DNA of 64,000 bases from Sinomonas atrocyanea (GTDB taxonomy: Bacteria; Actinomycetota; Actinomycetes; Actinomycetales; Micrococcaceae): positions 62,001 through 126,000 of the forward strand of contig NZ_JAUSRH010000003.1 of assembly GCF_030811715.1 (NCBI RefSeq). Direction: 5' to 3'. Shown one piece after another: positions 25,776 to 34,517 of the stretch. The translations under genes were made by a program, and so were the position numbers. Each line of letters opens with the position of its first letter. Positions within the stretch are counted from its first letter, which is position 1. The notes under the pieces were generated by a model. It did not search any database. It worked only from the letters and a program-made list of their open reading frames with translations, and was not told the origin of the DNA.

Positions 25776-26594
25776 GTGAGCACGACCGCGAACCCCGCCG
25801 ACGGCACCGAGATCGCCTACGACACCGCCGGGGACGGTCCCGCCACCGTCCTCCTCCACGGCTCCGCCCTGTCCAAGGCCATCTGGCGCGGACTCGGCTA
25901 CACCAAGGCGCTCGAGGGGTTTACCCTGGTGCGGATCGACCTGCGCGGCCACGGCCGCAGCGGGAAGCCTGCCGTCCCAGATGCGTACCGCATGGACCTG
26001 CACACCTCCGACGTGCTCGCCGTCCTCGACGCCGAGGGGATCGGCCGCGCCCACCTCGTCGGCTACTCGCTCGGCTCGCGGGTCGCGTTCTCCCTCGCCG
26101 CCACCGCCCCCGGCCGCGCCGCCTCGCTGACGGCCCTGGGCGGCACGTACCGGCCCCAGCGCGGCGAGGTGGCCAAGGTCTTCTTCCCCGGCTACCTCGA
26201 GGCCCTGCGCTCCGGCCGCATGGAGGCGTTCGTCGACGGGATCGAGGCCGCCGGCAAGACGGTGGACCCCGCCACGCGCCAGGCCTTCCTCGCGAACGAC
26301 GCCGAGGCGCTCGCCGCGTGCTTCACCGGAACCGAGGAGGACCCGGGGCTGCCGGAGGCCGTCCTCGCCCAGCTCGCGCTGCCCGCCCTCCTCATGGCGG
26401 GCACCCGGGATCCGCAGCGGCTCGAGGACTCACGGCGTGCCGCCGCGATCATGCCGGACGCCCGGTTCATCGAGCTGCCGGGCCGCACGCACGCCGGCAC
26501 GCTCGCCCCGGCGGGGCCGGTCCTGCAGGTGCTGGTGCCGTTCCTGCGCGCCGCCTCCATCTCCGGAGGGCGCCCCTCAGCGGCTGCCGGCTAG
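25776..26594 (+). CDS. Alpha/beta hydrolase
   Basis: A 272-residue serine hydrolase. VLLHGSALSKAIW provides the oxyanion region, LVGYSLGSRVAF the nucleophile elbow (Gly-Tyr-Ser-Leu-Gly), and the C-terminal LPGRTHAGTL the catalytic His. The closest recognisable group is small esterases and 3-oxoadipate enol-lactonase-like hydrolases. GTG 25776 follows TAGGGT (25764-25769) by six bases; GTG 25770 is a less likely start. Its TAG stop overlaps the complementary stop of the AraC gene on the other strand. Confidence 0.88.
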   Translation: MSTTANPADGTEIAYDTAGDGPATVLLHGSALSKAIWRGLGYTKALEGFTLVRIDLRGHGRSGKPAVPDAYRMDLHTSDVLAVLDAEGIGRAHLVGYSLGSRVAFSLAATAPGRAASLTALGGTYRPQRGEVAKVFFPGYLEALRSGRMEAFVDGIEAAGKTVDPATRQAFLANDAEALAACFTGTEEDPGLPEAVLAQLALPALLMAGTRDPQRLEDSRRAAAIMPDARFIELPGRTHAGTLAPAGPVLQVLVPFLRAASISGGRPSAAAG

Positions 26595-27577
26595 CCCTCG
26601 CCCGCGCGGTAGGCGGTCGGCGGCAGCCCGTAGGCGGCGCGGAAGATGCGGGAGAAGTGGGCCGAGTCCGTCAGTCCCCAGCGCGAGGCGATCGCGGTCA
26701 CCGGCCGGTCGGCGAGGACCGGGTCCCGCAGATCCCGGCGGCACCTTTCGAGGCGGCGCTCGCGGATCGACGCCGACACCGTGGTGCCGAGCTCCCGGAA
26801 GAGGTCGTGGAGGTGCCGGGTAGAGATGAAGTGCGCGGCAGCGATGGACCCGGGGGAGAGGTCCGGGTCGGGCAGGTGCCCCTCGATGTAGTCGTGGATC
26901 CGGGCGAGGAGCATCTGGTGCGGGTCGCGGGAGGCGGCCGACCGGGCGTCGAGCTCGCCGTTGAACAGGGTTGTGACGAGGTCCAGCGCGTTGCCCACAA
27001 GGCGCGAGCCGTTGGGTCCGGCCACCGCGGCCAGGTTCTCCGAGAGCCGGATGAGGAAGGGCGCGACGAGGGCGCCGAGACCCTCCGAGCCGCTGATGGT
27101 GGACGCGGTGACCTGCGCCATCGCGTCGGCCGGCAGGTCCAGCGCGGCGTGCGGGAACATGAGCACGAGCGAGCGGAAGTCGCCGTCGAACGCGAGCGTG
27201 TACGGGCGGTCCGTCGAGTAGATGGCGAGGCTGCCCGGGGTGAGCACGGCCTCCCGGCCGTCCTGCAGGAGCAGCCCGGTGCCGGCGAGCTGGATGCCGA
27301 GCTTGAAGTACTTCCGGTCCGCCGCGGCGATGAGCTCGGGCGTGCGCATGACGGCGTGGCTGCTCGCGGCGATCTCGATCATGCTCGTCTGCTGGGCCGC
27401 GAGGTGGCGTCCGCGCATGCTGCCGGTGAAGGAGGAGCGCCGGTCCGCCTCGACCGCCAGCGGGACGAACGAGGCGGACACGGCCCGCCGCCACGTGTCG
27501 AAGTCCCGGGCGACCGTGACCTCGAGCCCCCCAGCCTGGCCGGCAGCGGCTTCCAGGTGGGTGGGCGCCGCCGTCAC
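26591..27577 (-). CDS. AraC family regulator with an N-terminal cupin-like sensor domain
   Basis: A 328-residue activator-type protein. Residues ~20-200 form an AraC-binding-like sensor domain (YFKLGIQLAGTGLLLQDGREAVLTPGSLAIYSTDRPY). The C-terminus has the two AraC helix-turn-helix units, ending in SAHFSRIFRAAYGLPPTAYR. The GTG start overlaps the TetR stop by 4 bases, so both regulators are made from one message. Similar sensor-AraC proteins activate amine and aromatic catabolic genes. The divergent copper amine oxidase gene is the obvious target. Confidence 0.88.
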   Translation of the reverse strand: MTAAPTHLEAAAGQAGGLEVTVARDFDTWRRAVSASFVPLAVEADRRSSFTGSMRGRHLAAQQTSMIEIAASSHAVMRTPELIAAADRKYFKLGIQLAGTGLLLQDGREAVLTPGSLAIYSTDRPYTLAFDGDFRSLVLMFPHAALDLPADAMAQVTASTISGSEGLGALVAPFLIRLSENLAAVAGPNGSRLVGNALDLVTTLFNGELDARSAASRDPHQMLLARIHDYIEGHLPDPDLSPGSIAAAHFISTRHLHDLFRELGTTVSASIRERRLERCRRDLRDPVLADRPVTAIASRWGLTDSAHFSRIFRAAYGLPPTAYRAGEG

Positions 27578-28167
27578 GCCTGCCCTCTGTGCAGGAGCGC
27601 ATCGAGCAGGAGGTCGAGCTGGGCGACGAGCTGGTCGGCGCCGTGCCGCGTGGGGGAGAGGGTCGCTGTGATCTGGGCGCCGAGCACGAGGTCCATGACG
27701 GCGCCGACGGCGGGCTCGAGCTCGGCCGCGCCGCCGGAGAAGCCCGCCGCGCGCAGCAGGTCCGCGAGGGCCGAGCGCCACTGGTCCATGGAGCGCTCAT
27801 GGAGGGCCGCCTTCTCCCGGTCCCTGACCGCCTTGCTCCAGAACGCGATCGCCACCCGCGCCTCGGCGAGCCGGTCGTCGTCGAGGGGGAGGATCTCGTG
27901 GCAGTAGGCCCGCAGGGCGGCGCGCCCGGACAGGCCGGCTGTCGCGGCCTCCATCCGGCGGTTGGTCCGGGCGAAGACGTGCCCGAACGCGAAGTCGAGC
28001 AGCCCGTCCTTCGAGGTGAAGTAGGGCTTGAGCGCCCCGTTGGCGAACCCGGCCGCGGAGGCGATCTCGCGCATCGTCGCGGCGTCGAGGCCCCGTTCGG
28101 CGATGACCCGCCACGTCGCATCGACGAGTTCGAGCCGACGCTGGTCGTGGTCGACGATCTTCGGCAT
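27574..28167 (-). CDS. TetR family transcriptional regulator
   Basis: A 197-residue repressor. RRLELVDATWRVIAERGLDAATMREIASAAGFANGALKPYFTSKDGLLDFAF is the TetR helix-turn-helix; the C-terminal half resembles the BetI-like ligand-binding domain. ATG 28167 gives the conserved MPKIVDHDQRR start; a GTG at 28173 is two codons further upstream. It is divergent from the copper amine oxidase and followed by a coupled AraC gene. The inverted repeat at 28220-28230 is a likely operator. Confidence 0.9.
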   Translation of the reverse strand: MPKIVDHDQRRLELVDATWRVIAERGLDAATMREIASAAGFANGALKPYFTSKDGLLDFAFGHVFARTNRRMEAATAGLSGRAALRAYCHEILPLDDDRLAEARVAIAFWSKAVRDREKAALHERSMDQWRSALADLLRAAGFSGGAAELEPAVGAVMDLVLGAQITATLSPTRHGADQLVAQLDLLLDALLHRGQA

Positions 28168-28219
28168 CTCCACCTCGCAGTCTCCGCCCCGCGGCCTTGG
28201 CGTCCGCGGTCTTTTTTCT

Positions 28220-28230
28220 ACAACCGTTGT
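28220..28230. promoter_or_regulatory. Inverted repeat in the TetR/amine oxidase divergent promoter
   Basis: ACAAC and GTTGT flank a single C. It sits in an AT-rich stretch 53 bases upstream of the TetR start and 71 bases upstream of the amine oxidase start, a suitable place to control both directions. Confidence 0.45.
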
Positions 28231-28301
28231 GATTCAGCTTACAGGCGGTTATTCTCTACGTCCATAGAAAAAAATTCCCCCGCCGACCCCTGGAGGACCC
28301 G

Positions 28302-30299
28302 ATGAGCATGGACACCACATCCCGCGAGCACACGTGCCACGAGCCGGCGTCCCCGGCGGAGGGCCCCGCCGGGCAGTACGCGCTGGCCACCGCCGAGGAG
28401 ATCGAGGCGGCCCGCGGCATCCTCGAGAGCGCGGGCCTGTGGCGCGAGACGACGCGCATCGCCTATCTCGGCCTCGTCGACCCGCCGCGGGGGAGCGGCA
28501 GCGCCGGGGAGGGTGCGGCCGTCGACCGCCGGTTCCGGGCCTTCCTGCACGACGTCGGCGGGGCCCGCCCGCTCGACGTCACCCTCTCGGTGACCCGCGG
28601 CCAGGTCGACGCCGCCATCGAGCTCGACACCACGGCGACCGGCGAGCTGCCCGTGCTCGAGGAGGAGTTCGAGGTGGTCGAGGCGATCCTGGGCGCCGAC
28701 CCGCGCTGGCTCGAGGCCCTCGCCGCACGCGGGCTCGACCCGGCGACGGTCCGCGTCGCCCCGCTCTCCGCGGGCGTCTTCGAGTACCCGGAAGAGAAGG
28801 GCCGCAGGATCCTGCGCGGGCTGGCGTTCGTCCAGGAGCACGGCTCCGACAGCCCCTGGGCGCACCCCGTCGACGGCCTCGTGGCCTACGTCGACGTCGT
28901 CAGCCGCAGCGTCGACCAGGTCCTCGACTTCGGTGCCGTCCCCGTCCCGGCCGAGCACGGAAACTTCACCGACCCGGAGCTGACCGGGCCGATCCGCACC
29001 AGCCAGAAGCCGATCGAGATCACCCAGCCCGAGGGCCCCAGCTTCTCGGTCGCCGGCGGCAACCACGTCGAATGGGAGCGCTGGAGCCTCGACGTCGGCT
29101 TCGACGTGCGCGAGGGCCTCGTGCTGCACAACATCGCGTTCGACGACGCCGCGGCGGGCGACCCCGGCGACCGGAAGCCGACGCGCCGCCGCCGGATCCT
29201 CGACCGCGCCTCGATCGCCGAGATGGTGGTCCCGTACGGGGACCCGTCCCCCGTGCGGTCGTGGCAGAACTACTTCGACACCGGCGAGTACCTCGTGGGC
29301 CAGTTCGCGAACTCCCTCGAGCTCGGCTGCGACTGCCTCGGCGAGATCACCTACCTCAGCCCCGTGGTGGCCGATGCGTTCGGCAACCCGCGCACCATCG
29401 CCAACGGCATCTGCATGCACGAGGAGGACGCCTCGATCCTGGCCAAGCACTCGGACCTGTGGAGCGGGGTCAGCTACGTGCGCCGCAACCGCCGGCTCGT
29501 CATCAGCTTCTTCACCACGATCGGCAACTACGACTACGGCTTCTACTGGTACCTCTACCTCGACGGCACGATCGAGTTCGAGGCCAAGGCCACCGGGGTC
29601 GTGTTCACGTCCGCCCAGCCCTCGGCGGACTACCCGTACTCGTCCGAGATGGCCCCCGGCCTGGGCGCGCCGTTCCACCAGCACCTCTTCAGCGCGCGCC
29701 TCGACTTCGCGCTCGACGGCGGCCCGAACCGCGTCGAGGAGGAGGACGCCGTCCGCGTGCCCCTCGGCCCGGGGAACGAGCGCGGCAACGCGTTCACGCG
29801 CCGGCGCACGCTCCTGGCCCGCGAATCCGAGGCGGCGCGGGAGAACGACATGGCGGCCGGCCGCTCGTGGGTCGTCTCCAACCCCGGCTCGCTCAACCGC
29901 CTCGGCGAGCCCGTGGCCTACAAGATCCACCCGCAGGGCCAGCCGACGCTCCTGGCCGACCCGGCGTCGTCGGTCGCGGGCCGCGCCGCCTTCGCGACGA
30001 AGGCGCTCTGGGTGACCCGCTACGACGAGGCTGAGCGCTACCCGACCGGCGACTTCGTCAACCAGCACCCCGGGGGCGCCGGGCTGCCCGCCTACCAGGC
30101 CCAGGACCGCGACCTCGACGGGACGGACCTCGTCGTGTGGCACACGTTCGGCCTGACCCACTTCCCGCGGCCCGAGGACTGGCCCATCATGCCGGTGGAC
30201 CACGTGGGCTTCAAGATCCGCCCCGAGGGCTTCTTCGACCGCAGCCCCGTCCTCGACGTCCCCGCCCCGGCGGCCGGCGGGGGCCACTGCCACCGGTAG
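28302..30299 (+). CDS. Copper-containing primary amine oxidase (phenethylamine/tyramine oxidase type)
   Basis: A 665-residue quinoprotein that converts primary amines, O2 and water to aldehyde, ammonia and H2O2. The precursor of topaquinone is Tyr410 in TTIGNYDYG; the catalytic base is Asp326 in [12 protein letters not shown]; the copper ligands are His459 and His461 ([12 protein letters not shown]) and His620 (THFPRP). Spacings equal those I recall for Arthrobacter globiformis phenethylamine oxidase (Asp298, Tyr382, His431/433/592), shifted by 28 residues because of a longer N-terminus. GGAGGA precedes ATG 28302. A permease gene follows on the same strand behind a hairpin. Confidence 0.96.
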   Translation: MSMDTTSREHTCHEPASPAEGPAGQYALATAEEIEAARGILESAGLWRETTRIAYLGLVDPPRGSGSAGEGAAVDRRFRAFLHDVGGARPLDVTLSVTRGQVDAAIELDTTATGELPVLEEEFEVVEAILGADPRWLEALAARGLDPATVRVAPLSAGVFEYPEEKGRRILRGLAFVQEHGSDSPWAHPVDGLVAYVDVVSRSVDQVLDFGAVPVPAEHGNFTDPELTGPIRTSQKPIEITQPEGPSFSVAGGNHVEWERWSLDVGFDVREGLVLHNIAFDDAAAGDPGDRKPTRRRRILDRASIAEMVVPYGDPSPVRSWQNYFDTGEYLVGQFANSLELGCDCLGEITYLSPVVADAFGNPRTIANGICMHEEDASILAKHSDLWSGVSYVRRNRRLVISFFTTIGNYDYGFYWYLYLDGTIEFEAKATGVVFTSAQPSADYPYSSEMAPGLGAPFHQHLFSARLDFALDGGPNRVEEEDAVRVPLGPGNERGNAFTRRRTLLARESEAARENDMAAGRSWVVSNPGSLNRLGEPVAYKIHPQGQPTLLADPASSVAGRAAFATKALWVTRYDEAERYPTGDFVNQHPGGAGLPAYQAQDRDLDGTDLVVWHTFGLTHFPRPEDWPIMPVDHVGFKIRPEGFFDRSPVLDVPAPAAGGGHCHR

Positions 30300-30424
30300 C
30301 CCGTGCTGCCGGAAGCCCTGCTGCCGGAACCCCCTGCTGCCCGAAGTGCTGCGCAGGTAGCGCTCAGGCAGACAAGAGGCGTTCACTGTGGGACAAGTCA
30401 CGCAGAGGGCGCCCATCGCACGAT

Positions 30425-30453
30425 GGTGGGGCGGCCGCACCGGCCGCCCCACC
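30425..30453 (+). terminator. Hairpin between the amine oxidase and permease genes
   Basis: GGTGGGGCGGCC and GGCCGCCCCACC form a perfect 12-bp stem with a five-base loop. It could end the amine oxidase message or attenuate read-through into the permease, whose ATG lies 20 bases further on. Confidence 0.7.
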
Positions 30454-30473
30454 TCATTGACCTTGGAGGACCC

Positions 30474-32000
30474 ATGAGCATCCCGACGAGCTCCCCGCGT
30501 CGGACGAAGGAGGCCACCGTGGCGCAGGCCGCAGCCTCCCCGCGCCCGCGCCGCCTCGGAGTCGCCTCCGTGACCCTGATGATCATCGCGGCCTCCGCGC
30601 CGCTGACAGTCCTGGCCGGAGGCGTGACGACGACGTTCGCCGTGACCGGCCTGCTGGGCGTCCCGCTGTCCTTCCTCATCCTCGGCGCCATCCTCACGGT
30701 CTTCGCGGTCGGCTACGCCGCCATGAGCCGCCACGTGACCAACGCCGGCGCCTTCTACGCCTACGTCTCGCAGGGCATCTCCCGGCCCGCCGGCGTGGGC
30801 GCCTCCCTCACGGCGCTCATGTCCTACAACCTCATGCAGGTGGGCATCTACGGGATCTTCGGCTTCACCGTCTCCTCGTTCATCTCGGAGCGGTTCGGCG
30901 CGGACGTGCCCTGGTGGGTCCCGATCCTGGTGTGCATCGCGGTCGTCGCGGCGCTCGGCGTCAACCGGGTGGACCTCTCGGCGAAGGTCCTCGGCGCGCT
31001 GGTGGCGCTCGAGTTCCTCGTGGTGATCGTCTACGACGTGGCCTCGTTCGCCGTGGCCCCGGAGGGCCTCACCGCCGCTCCGCTCGCGCCGTCGAGCCTC
31101 TTCGTGCCCGGCATCGGCGCCGTGCTCTCCTTCGGCGTCGCGGCCTTCATGGGCTTCGAGTCCGCCGCGATCTACGGCGAGGAGGCCAAGGAGCCCCACC
31201 GCACCATCCCGCGGGCCACCTACACCGCCGTCGGCATCATCGCCGTCTTCTACGCGGTGTCCTCCTGGGCCATGGCCGTGGGCGCCGGGCCGTCCCAGCT
31301 CTTCGATGCCGCGGGGAAGCAGGGCCCGGACCTCGTCTTCTCCTTCCTCGGTGCGCACGTCGGCCAGATCGCAGCGGACATCGCCCAGGTGCTGTTCATC
31401 ACGAGCCTCTTCGCCGCACTCGTGAGCTTCCACAACGCCGTGGCGCGCTACTTCTTCTCCCTCGGCCGCGAGCGGGTCCTGCCGGGCTGGCTCGAGGCGA
31501 CGAGCCACCACGGCGCCCCGAAGGCCGGCTCCCTCGTGCAGACCGGCATCGCCGTGCTCGTGACGGCCGGCTTCGCGGTCGCCGGCCACGGCTCCGAGCT
31601 CGGCCCGCTCTACCCGGTCCTGACGATGTTCACGTGGCTCACCAACGCTGGCGCGATGGGCCTCGTGCTGCTCATGGCCATCGTCTCCGTGGCCGTCATC
31701 GGCTTCTTCCGGCGGCGCCCCGCCCTCGGCGCCGGCGCCTGGACCGCCGTGGTAGCCCCCGCCCTCGGCGCCGTGGCGCTCGCGGTCGTGTTCGGCCTCA
31801 TCGTGGCGAACTTCGACGTGCTGCTCGGCCTCACCGAACCCAGCGCGCTGAGCTGGGTGCTTCCCGCGATGGTGGTCGTCCCGGGCCTGGTCGGCATCCT
31901 CTGGGCCCTCCGGCTCCGCCGCGTGGACCCCGCGCTGTACGCGAGGATCGGACACGGCGAGGAAGGGCGGGCGCACCACCTCGGCGACGAGGAGGCCTGA
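30474..32000 (+). CDS. APC family amino acid/amine permease
   Basis: A 508-residue membrane protein of the amino acid-polyamine-organocation superfamily. The first helix carries LMIIAASAPLTVLAGGVTTTFAVTG, with the broken-helix glycine region typical of the fold, followed by about eleven further hydrophobic segments. GFESAAIYGEEAKEPHRTIPRATYTAV is the conserved cytoplasmic loop after helix 6. TTGGAGGA lies seven bases before ATG 30474. Co-orientation with the copper amine oxidase suggests uptake of the amine substrate, for example phenethylamine or tyramine; the sequence does not show the substrate directly. Confidence 0.9.
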   Translation: MSIPTSSPRRTKEATVAQAAASPRPRRLGVASVTLMIIAASAPLTVLAGGVTTTFAVTGLLGVPLSFLILGAILTVFAVGYAAMSRHVTNAGAFYAYVSQGISRPAGVGASLTALMSYNLMQVGIYGIFGFTVSSFISERFGADVPWWVPILVCIAVVAALGVNRVDLSAKVLGALVALEFLVVIVYDVASFAVAPEGLTAAPLAPSSLFVPGIGAVLSFGVAAFMGFESAAIYGEEAKEPHRTIPRATYTAVGIIAVFYAVSSWAMAVGAGPSQLFDAAGKQGPDLVFSFLGAHVGQIAADIAQVLFITSLFAALVSFHNAVARYFFSLGRERVLPGWLEATSHHGAPKAGSLVQTGIAVLVTAGFAVAGHGSELGPLYPVLTMFTWLTNAGAMGLVLLMAIVSVAVIGFFRRRPALGAGAWTAVVAPALGAVALAVVFGLIVANFDVLLGLTEPSALSWVLPAMVVVPGLVGILWALRLRRVDPALYARIGHGEEGRAHHLGDEEA

Positions 32001-32135
32001 TCCGCCGCCTCCCGCCGGGAGCTGCCGTGACTGCAGGTGCCGTCACGTCCTACCGTGGACGTGGCGGCACTGTGCTGTACGCAGTGCCGTGGTGGGCGTC
32101 GGGACAGCCGCGGGACGAGGCGATCGGGAGGTGGC

Positions 32136-32747
32136 ATGGGAGGCCGAGGCGAGGAGGAGCTGCGGCGCAGGATCGAGCGCGCCGCCGAGCTGCGGGCCGG
32201 CAGGATCGCCCACACGCCCGAGGAAGCCGAGGAGATCGAGCGGGAGGACGAGCTCAACCGCAGGCGCCGGGAGGTCGATGCGGCGCGGCGGGCCGACTAC
32301 CTCGTCCGCGACGCGATGGCGCGCGGCGAGTTCGACCACCTCAAGTATGCCGGAAAGCCGATCCCCAACCTGGACAATGTCAACGACCCCGACTGGTGGC
32401 TCAAGGGCCTGATCCAGCGTGAGCAGCTCACCGGCCTCGGCCCCGAGGCGCTCGTCCTGCGCGTCGAGGACGCCCGGCTGGAGTCCACGCTCGACGCGCT
32501 CTACACCGAGCACCAGGTCAGGGACAGCCTCGAGGCCTTCAACCGCCGCGTCATCGAGGCCCGCCGCCAGCTCCTGGGCGGCCCGCCCGTCATCACCAGG
32601 ACCCGCGACGTCGAGCGCGAGGTCGCACTCTGGCACGAGCGCCGCGCCGCAGCAGAGGCCGCCCGCGTGGGCGAGGAGCCGGACGACGCCGGCGACCGCC
32701 CGCCGCCGTTCTGGCGCCGCTGGTTCGGCCGCGGCAGGGGAGGCTGA
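32136..32747 (+). CDS. DUF1992 (DnaJ-homologue subfamily C member 28-like) protein
   Basis: A 203-residue soluble protein, strongly helical and charged. The conserved DUF1992 core is visible as ARRADYLVRDAMARGEFDHLKYAGKPIPNLDN followed by DPDWWLKGLIQREQLTG. The N-terminal 40 residues and the C-terminal tail are variable. ATG 32136 is preceded by GGGAGG. The family's function is unknown. It shows no obvious tie to the catabolic genes around it and converges with hpaI. Confidence 0.85.
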   Translation: MGGRGEEELRRRIERAAELRAGRIAHTPEEAEEIEREDELNRRRREVDAARRADYLVRDAMARGEFDHLKYAGKPIPNLDNVNDPDWWLKGLIQREQLTGLGPEALVLRVEDARLESTLDALYTEHQVRDSLEAFNRRVIEARRQLLGGPPVITRTRDVEREVALWHERRAAAEAARVGEEPDDAGDRPPPFWRRWFGRGRGG

Positions 32748-32782
32748 GGGCGGCCGGGCATATCGCCATCATTGGGGGCAGG

Positions 32783-32879
32783 TTCGGGGCGGAAGCGTCC
32801 CGAATCCCGTGCGAGTTGTGTCGCTATGCCCGCGCAGGCGCGGAAGCGGAGCCGGAACCCGAAGGTCCCGACTCCGCTT
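32783..32879. terminator. Two hairpins between the DUF1992 gene and hpaI
   Basis: The first hairpin (32783-32804) has a nine-base-pair stem with one G-T pair around GAAG. The second pairs AAGCGGAG (32844-32851) with CTCCGCTT (32872-32879). The genes on either side converge, so these probably end both messages, including the long hpa operon. Confidence 0.6.
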
Positions 32880-32907
32880 GGCGTTCCGGTGCCCGCGCGG
32901 CCGAGGC

Positions 32908-33744
32908 TCAGTAGCTCGCCGGCCGCCCGCCGTCGTCCGTGGATTCCCCCGAAGGCGTCGCGAAGCGGGAGGCGAGCTCCTCGCTCGAGCGGGCCAGGAT
33001 CGCCACGTCGGCGCCCACGAGCACGAACCGCGCGCCGCGCTCGATGTAGTGCCGCGCCGTCGCCTCGACGAACGCGTTGACCCCGGCCGGCTTCCCGGCC
33101 GTCCGGGCGGCGTCGAGGCAGCGCTCGACGGCGGACCGCACCTCGGGGTGCTCCTGCTGGCCGAGGAGGCCCATCGACGCGGCGAGGTCCGACGGGCCGA
33201 TGAAGATCCCGTCGACGCCGTCCACCGCGAGGATCTCCTCGACGTTGGCCACGGCCTCGCCCGTCTCGATCTGCACCGTGAGCGAGATCGTCTCGTCCGC
33301 GCGCGCCAGGTAGTCCGGGATCCGGTTCCACCGGGCCGCGCGGGCGAGGGCCGAGCCGACGCCGCGGACGCCGTGCGGCGGGTACCGCACGGCCGCCACC
33401 GCCGCCCGGGCCTGCTCGGCGTCGTTGACCATGGGGATCAGCAGGTTCTGGGCTCCGAGGTCGAGGTACTGCTTGATGAGCACCACATCGTTCCACGGCA
33501 GGCGCACCATGGGCAGCACGTCGTAGCCGTGCACGGCGTGCAGCTGGGCGAGGACGGACTCGAGCGAGTTCGGGCTGTGCTCGGTATCGATCAGCAGCCA
33601 CTGCGCGCCGGAGCCCGCCATGATCTCGGCGACCAGCGGACTGCCGGAGCAGACCCACAGGCCGATCTGCGCCCCGTTCCCTGCCTCGGCGGCCGCGGCC
33701 AGGGCGTGGCGGAATGTCCTCTCGGGCTCTAGACGAAACGGCAT
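32908..33744 (-). CDS. hpaI: 4-hydroxy-2-oxo-heptane-1,7-dioate aldolase
   Basis: A 278-residue class II (metal-dependent) aldolase of the HpcH/HpaI family. It splits 4-hydroxy-2-oxoheptanedioate into pyruvate and succinate semialdehyde, the last step of homoprotocatechuate meta-cleavage. LLIDTEHSPN carries the catalytic His, VQIETGEAV the metal-binding Glu, and IFIGPSDLAASMG the metal-binding Asp with the substrate pocket. ATG 33744 overlaps the end of hpaH by 16 bases. It is the last gene of the operon, followed by two hairpins. Confidence 0.92.
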   Translation of the reverse strand: MPFRLEPERTFRHALAAAAEAGNGAQIGLWVCSGSPLVAEIMAGSGAQWLLIDTEHSPNSLESVLAQLHAVHGYDVLPMVRLPWNDVVLIKQYLDLGAQNLLIPMVNDAEQARAAVAAVRYPPHGVRGVGSALARAARWNRIPDYLARADETISLTVQIETGEAVANVEEILAVDGVDGIFIGPSDLAASMGLLGQQEHPEVRSAVERCLDAARTAGKPAGVNAFVEATARHYIERGARFVLVGADVAILARSSEELASRFATPSGESTDDGGRPASY

Positions 33745-34514
33745 GTCACCGTCCCCAGGGGCCCGTAGTCCGCGTACACCGTGTCGCCCTCGTAGACCCA
33801 CATGGGCCGCGTGAACGAGCCGGCGAGGATGAGGTCGCCCGCGCGGAGGTCCTGCCCGTGCTGGGCGAGCTTGTCCGCGAGCCACGCGACGCCCGTCGCC
33901 GGGTGGTTGAGGACGCCGGCGGCGACGCCCGTCTCCACGATCTCCTGGTTGCGGTAGAGGAGGGAGGACACCCAGCGCAGGTCCACCTCGTGCGGGCGCA
34001 CGGGGCGCCCGCCCACCACCATGGCGCCCAGCGCGGCGTTGTCCGAGATGGTGTCCACGATGGTGCGGCCCTCCATCTCGATCCGCGAGTCGAGGATCTC
34101 GAGGGCGGGGACCACGTAGTCCGTCGCATCGAGCACGTCGAACAGCGTCACCCCGGGCCCCTTGAGGTCGCGCCCCAGGCGGAACGCGAGCTCGACCTCG
34201 ATGCGCGGGTGGGTGTAGCGCTTCCACTCGACCACCGCGCCGTTGGCGAGGACCTGGTCGTCGAAGATGACGCCGTAGTCCGGCTCGGTGATGCCCGTGG
34301 CCGCCTGCATGGCCTTGGACGTCAGGCCGATCTTCCGTCCGGCCACCCGCCGTCCCTCCGCCTCGAGGCGGCTGGCCCACAGCTTCTGCACGGCGTACGC
34401 GTCCTCGACGTCCATGCCCTCGTAGCGGGTGTGGAGGAGGGGCACCGGCGTGCGCGTGCGCCCCGCCTCCACGAGTTCGTCGGCAATTGCCGCAATGGTC
34501 TCGTCGTTCAGCAT
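33729..34514 (-). CDS. hpaH: 2-oxo-hept-4-ene-1,7-dioate hydratase
   Basis: A 261-residue enzyme of the MhpD/HpaH hydratase group. It adds water to 2-oxohept-4-ene-1,7-dioate before the aldolase step. Metal-binding Glu residues lie in [10 protein letters not shown] and [26 protein letters not shown] and GVIFDDQVL are family-typical. The ATG is only 3 bases after the hpaD stop, and its end overlaps hpaI, so translation is coupled. A 2-keto-4-pentenoate hydratase role is the alternative, but the neighbours favour HpaH. Confidence 0.92.
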   Translation of the reverse strand: MLNDETIAAIADELVEAGRTRTPVPLLHTRYEGMDVEDAYAVQKLWASRLEAEGRRVAGRKIGLTSKAMQAATGITEPDYGVIFDDQVLANGAVVEWKRYTHPRIEVELAFRLGRDLKGPGVTLFDVLDATDYVVPALEILDSRIEMEGRTIVDTISDNAALGAMVVGGRPVRPHEVDLRWVSSLLYRNQEIVETGVAAGVLNHPATGVAWLADKLAQHGQDLRAGDLILAGSFTRPMWVYEGDTVYADYGPLGTVTCRFV

Positions 34515-34517
34515 GGC

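Noticed and set aside
30304-30345. Imperfect GCTGCCGGAA-type repeats after the amine oxidase gene
   Set aside because: Three diverged copies only, with no symmetry and no link to a regulator; probably slippage products.
28239-31979. Minus-strand open frame of 1246 codons opposite the amine oxidase and permease
   Set aside because: Low-complexity, highly charged translation mirroring the codon pattern of the plus-strand genes; the plus-strand catalytic residues leave no doubt about the coding strand.
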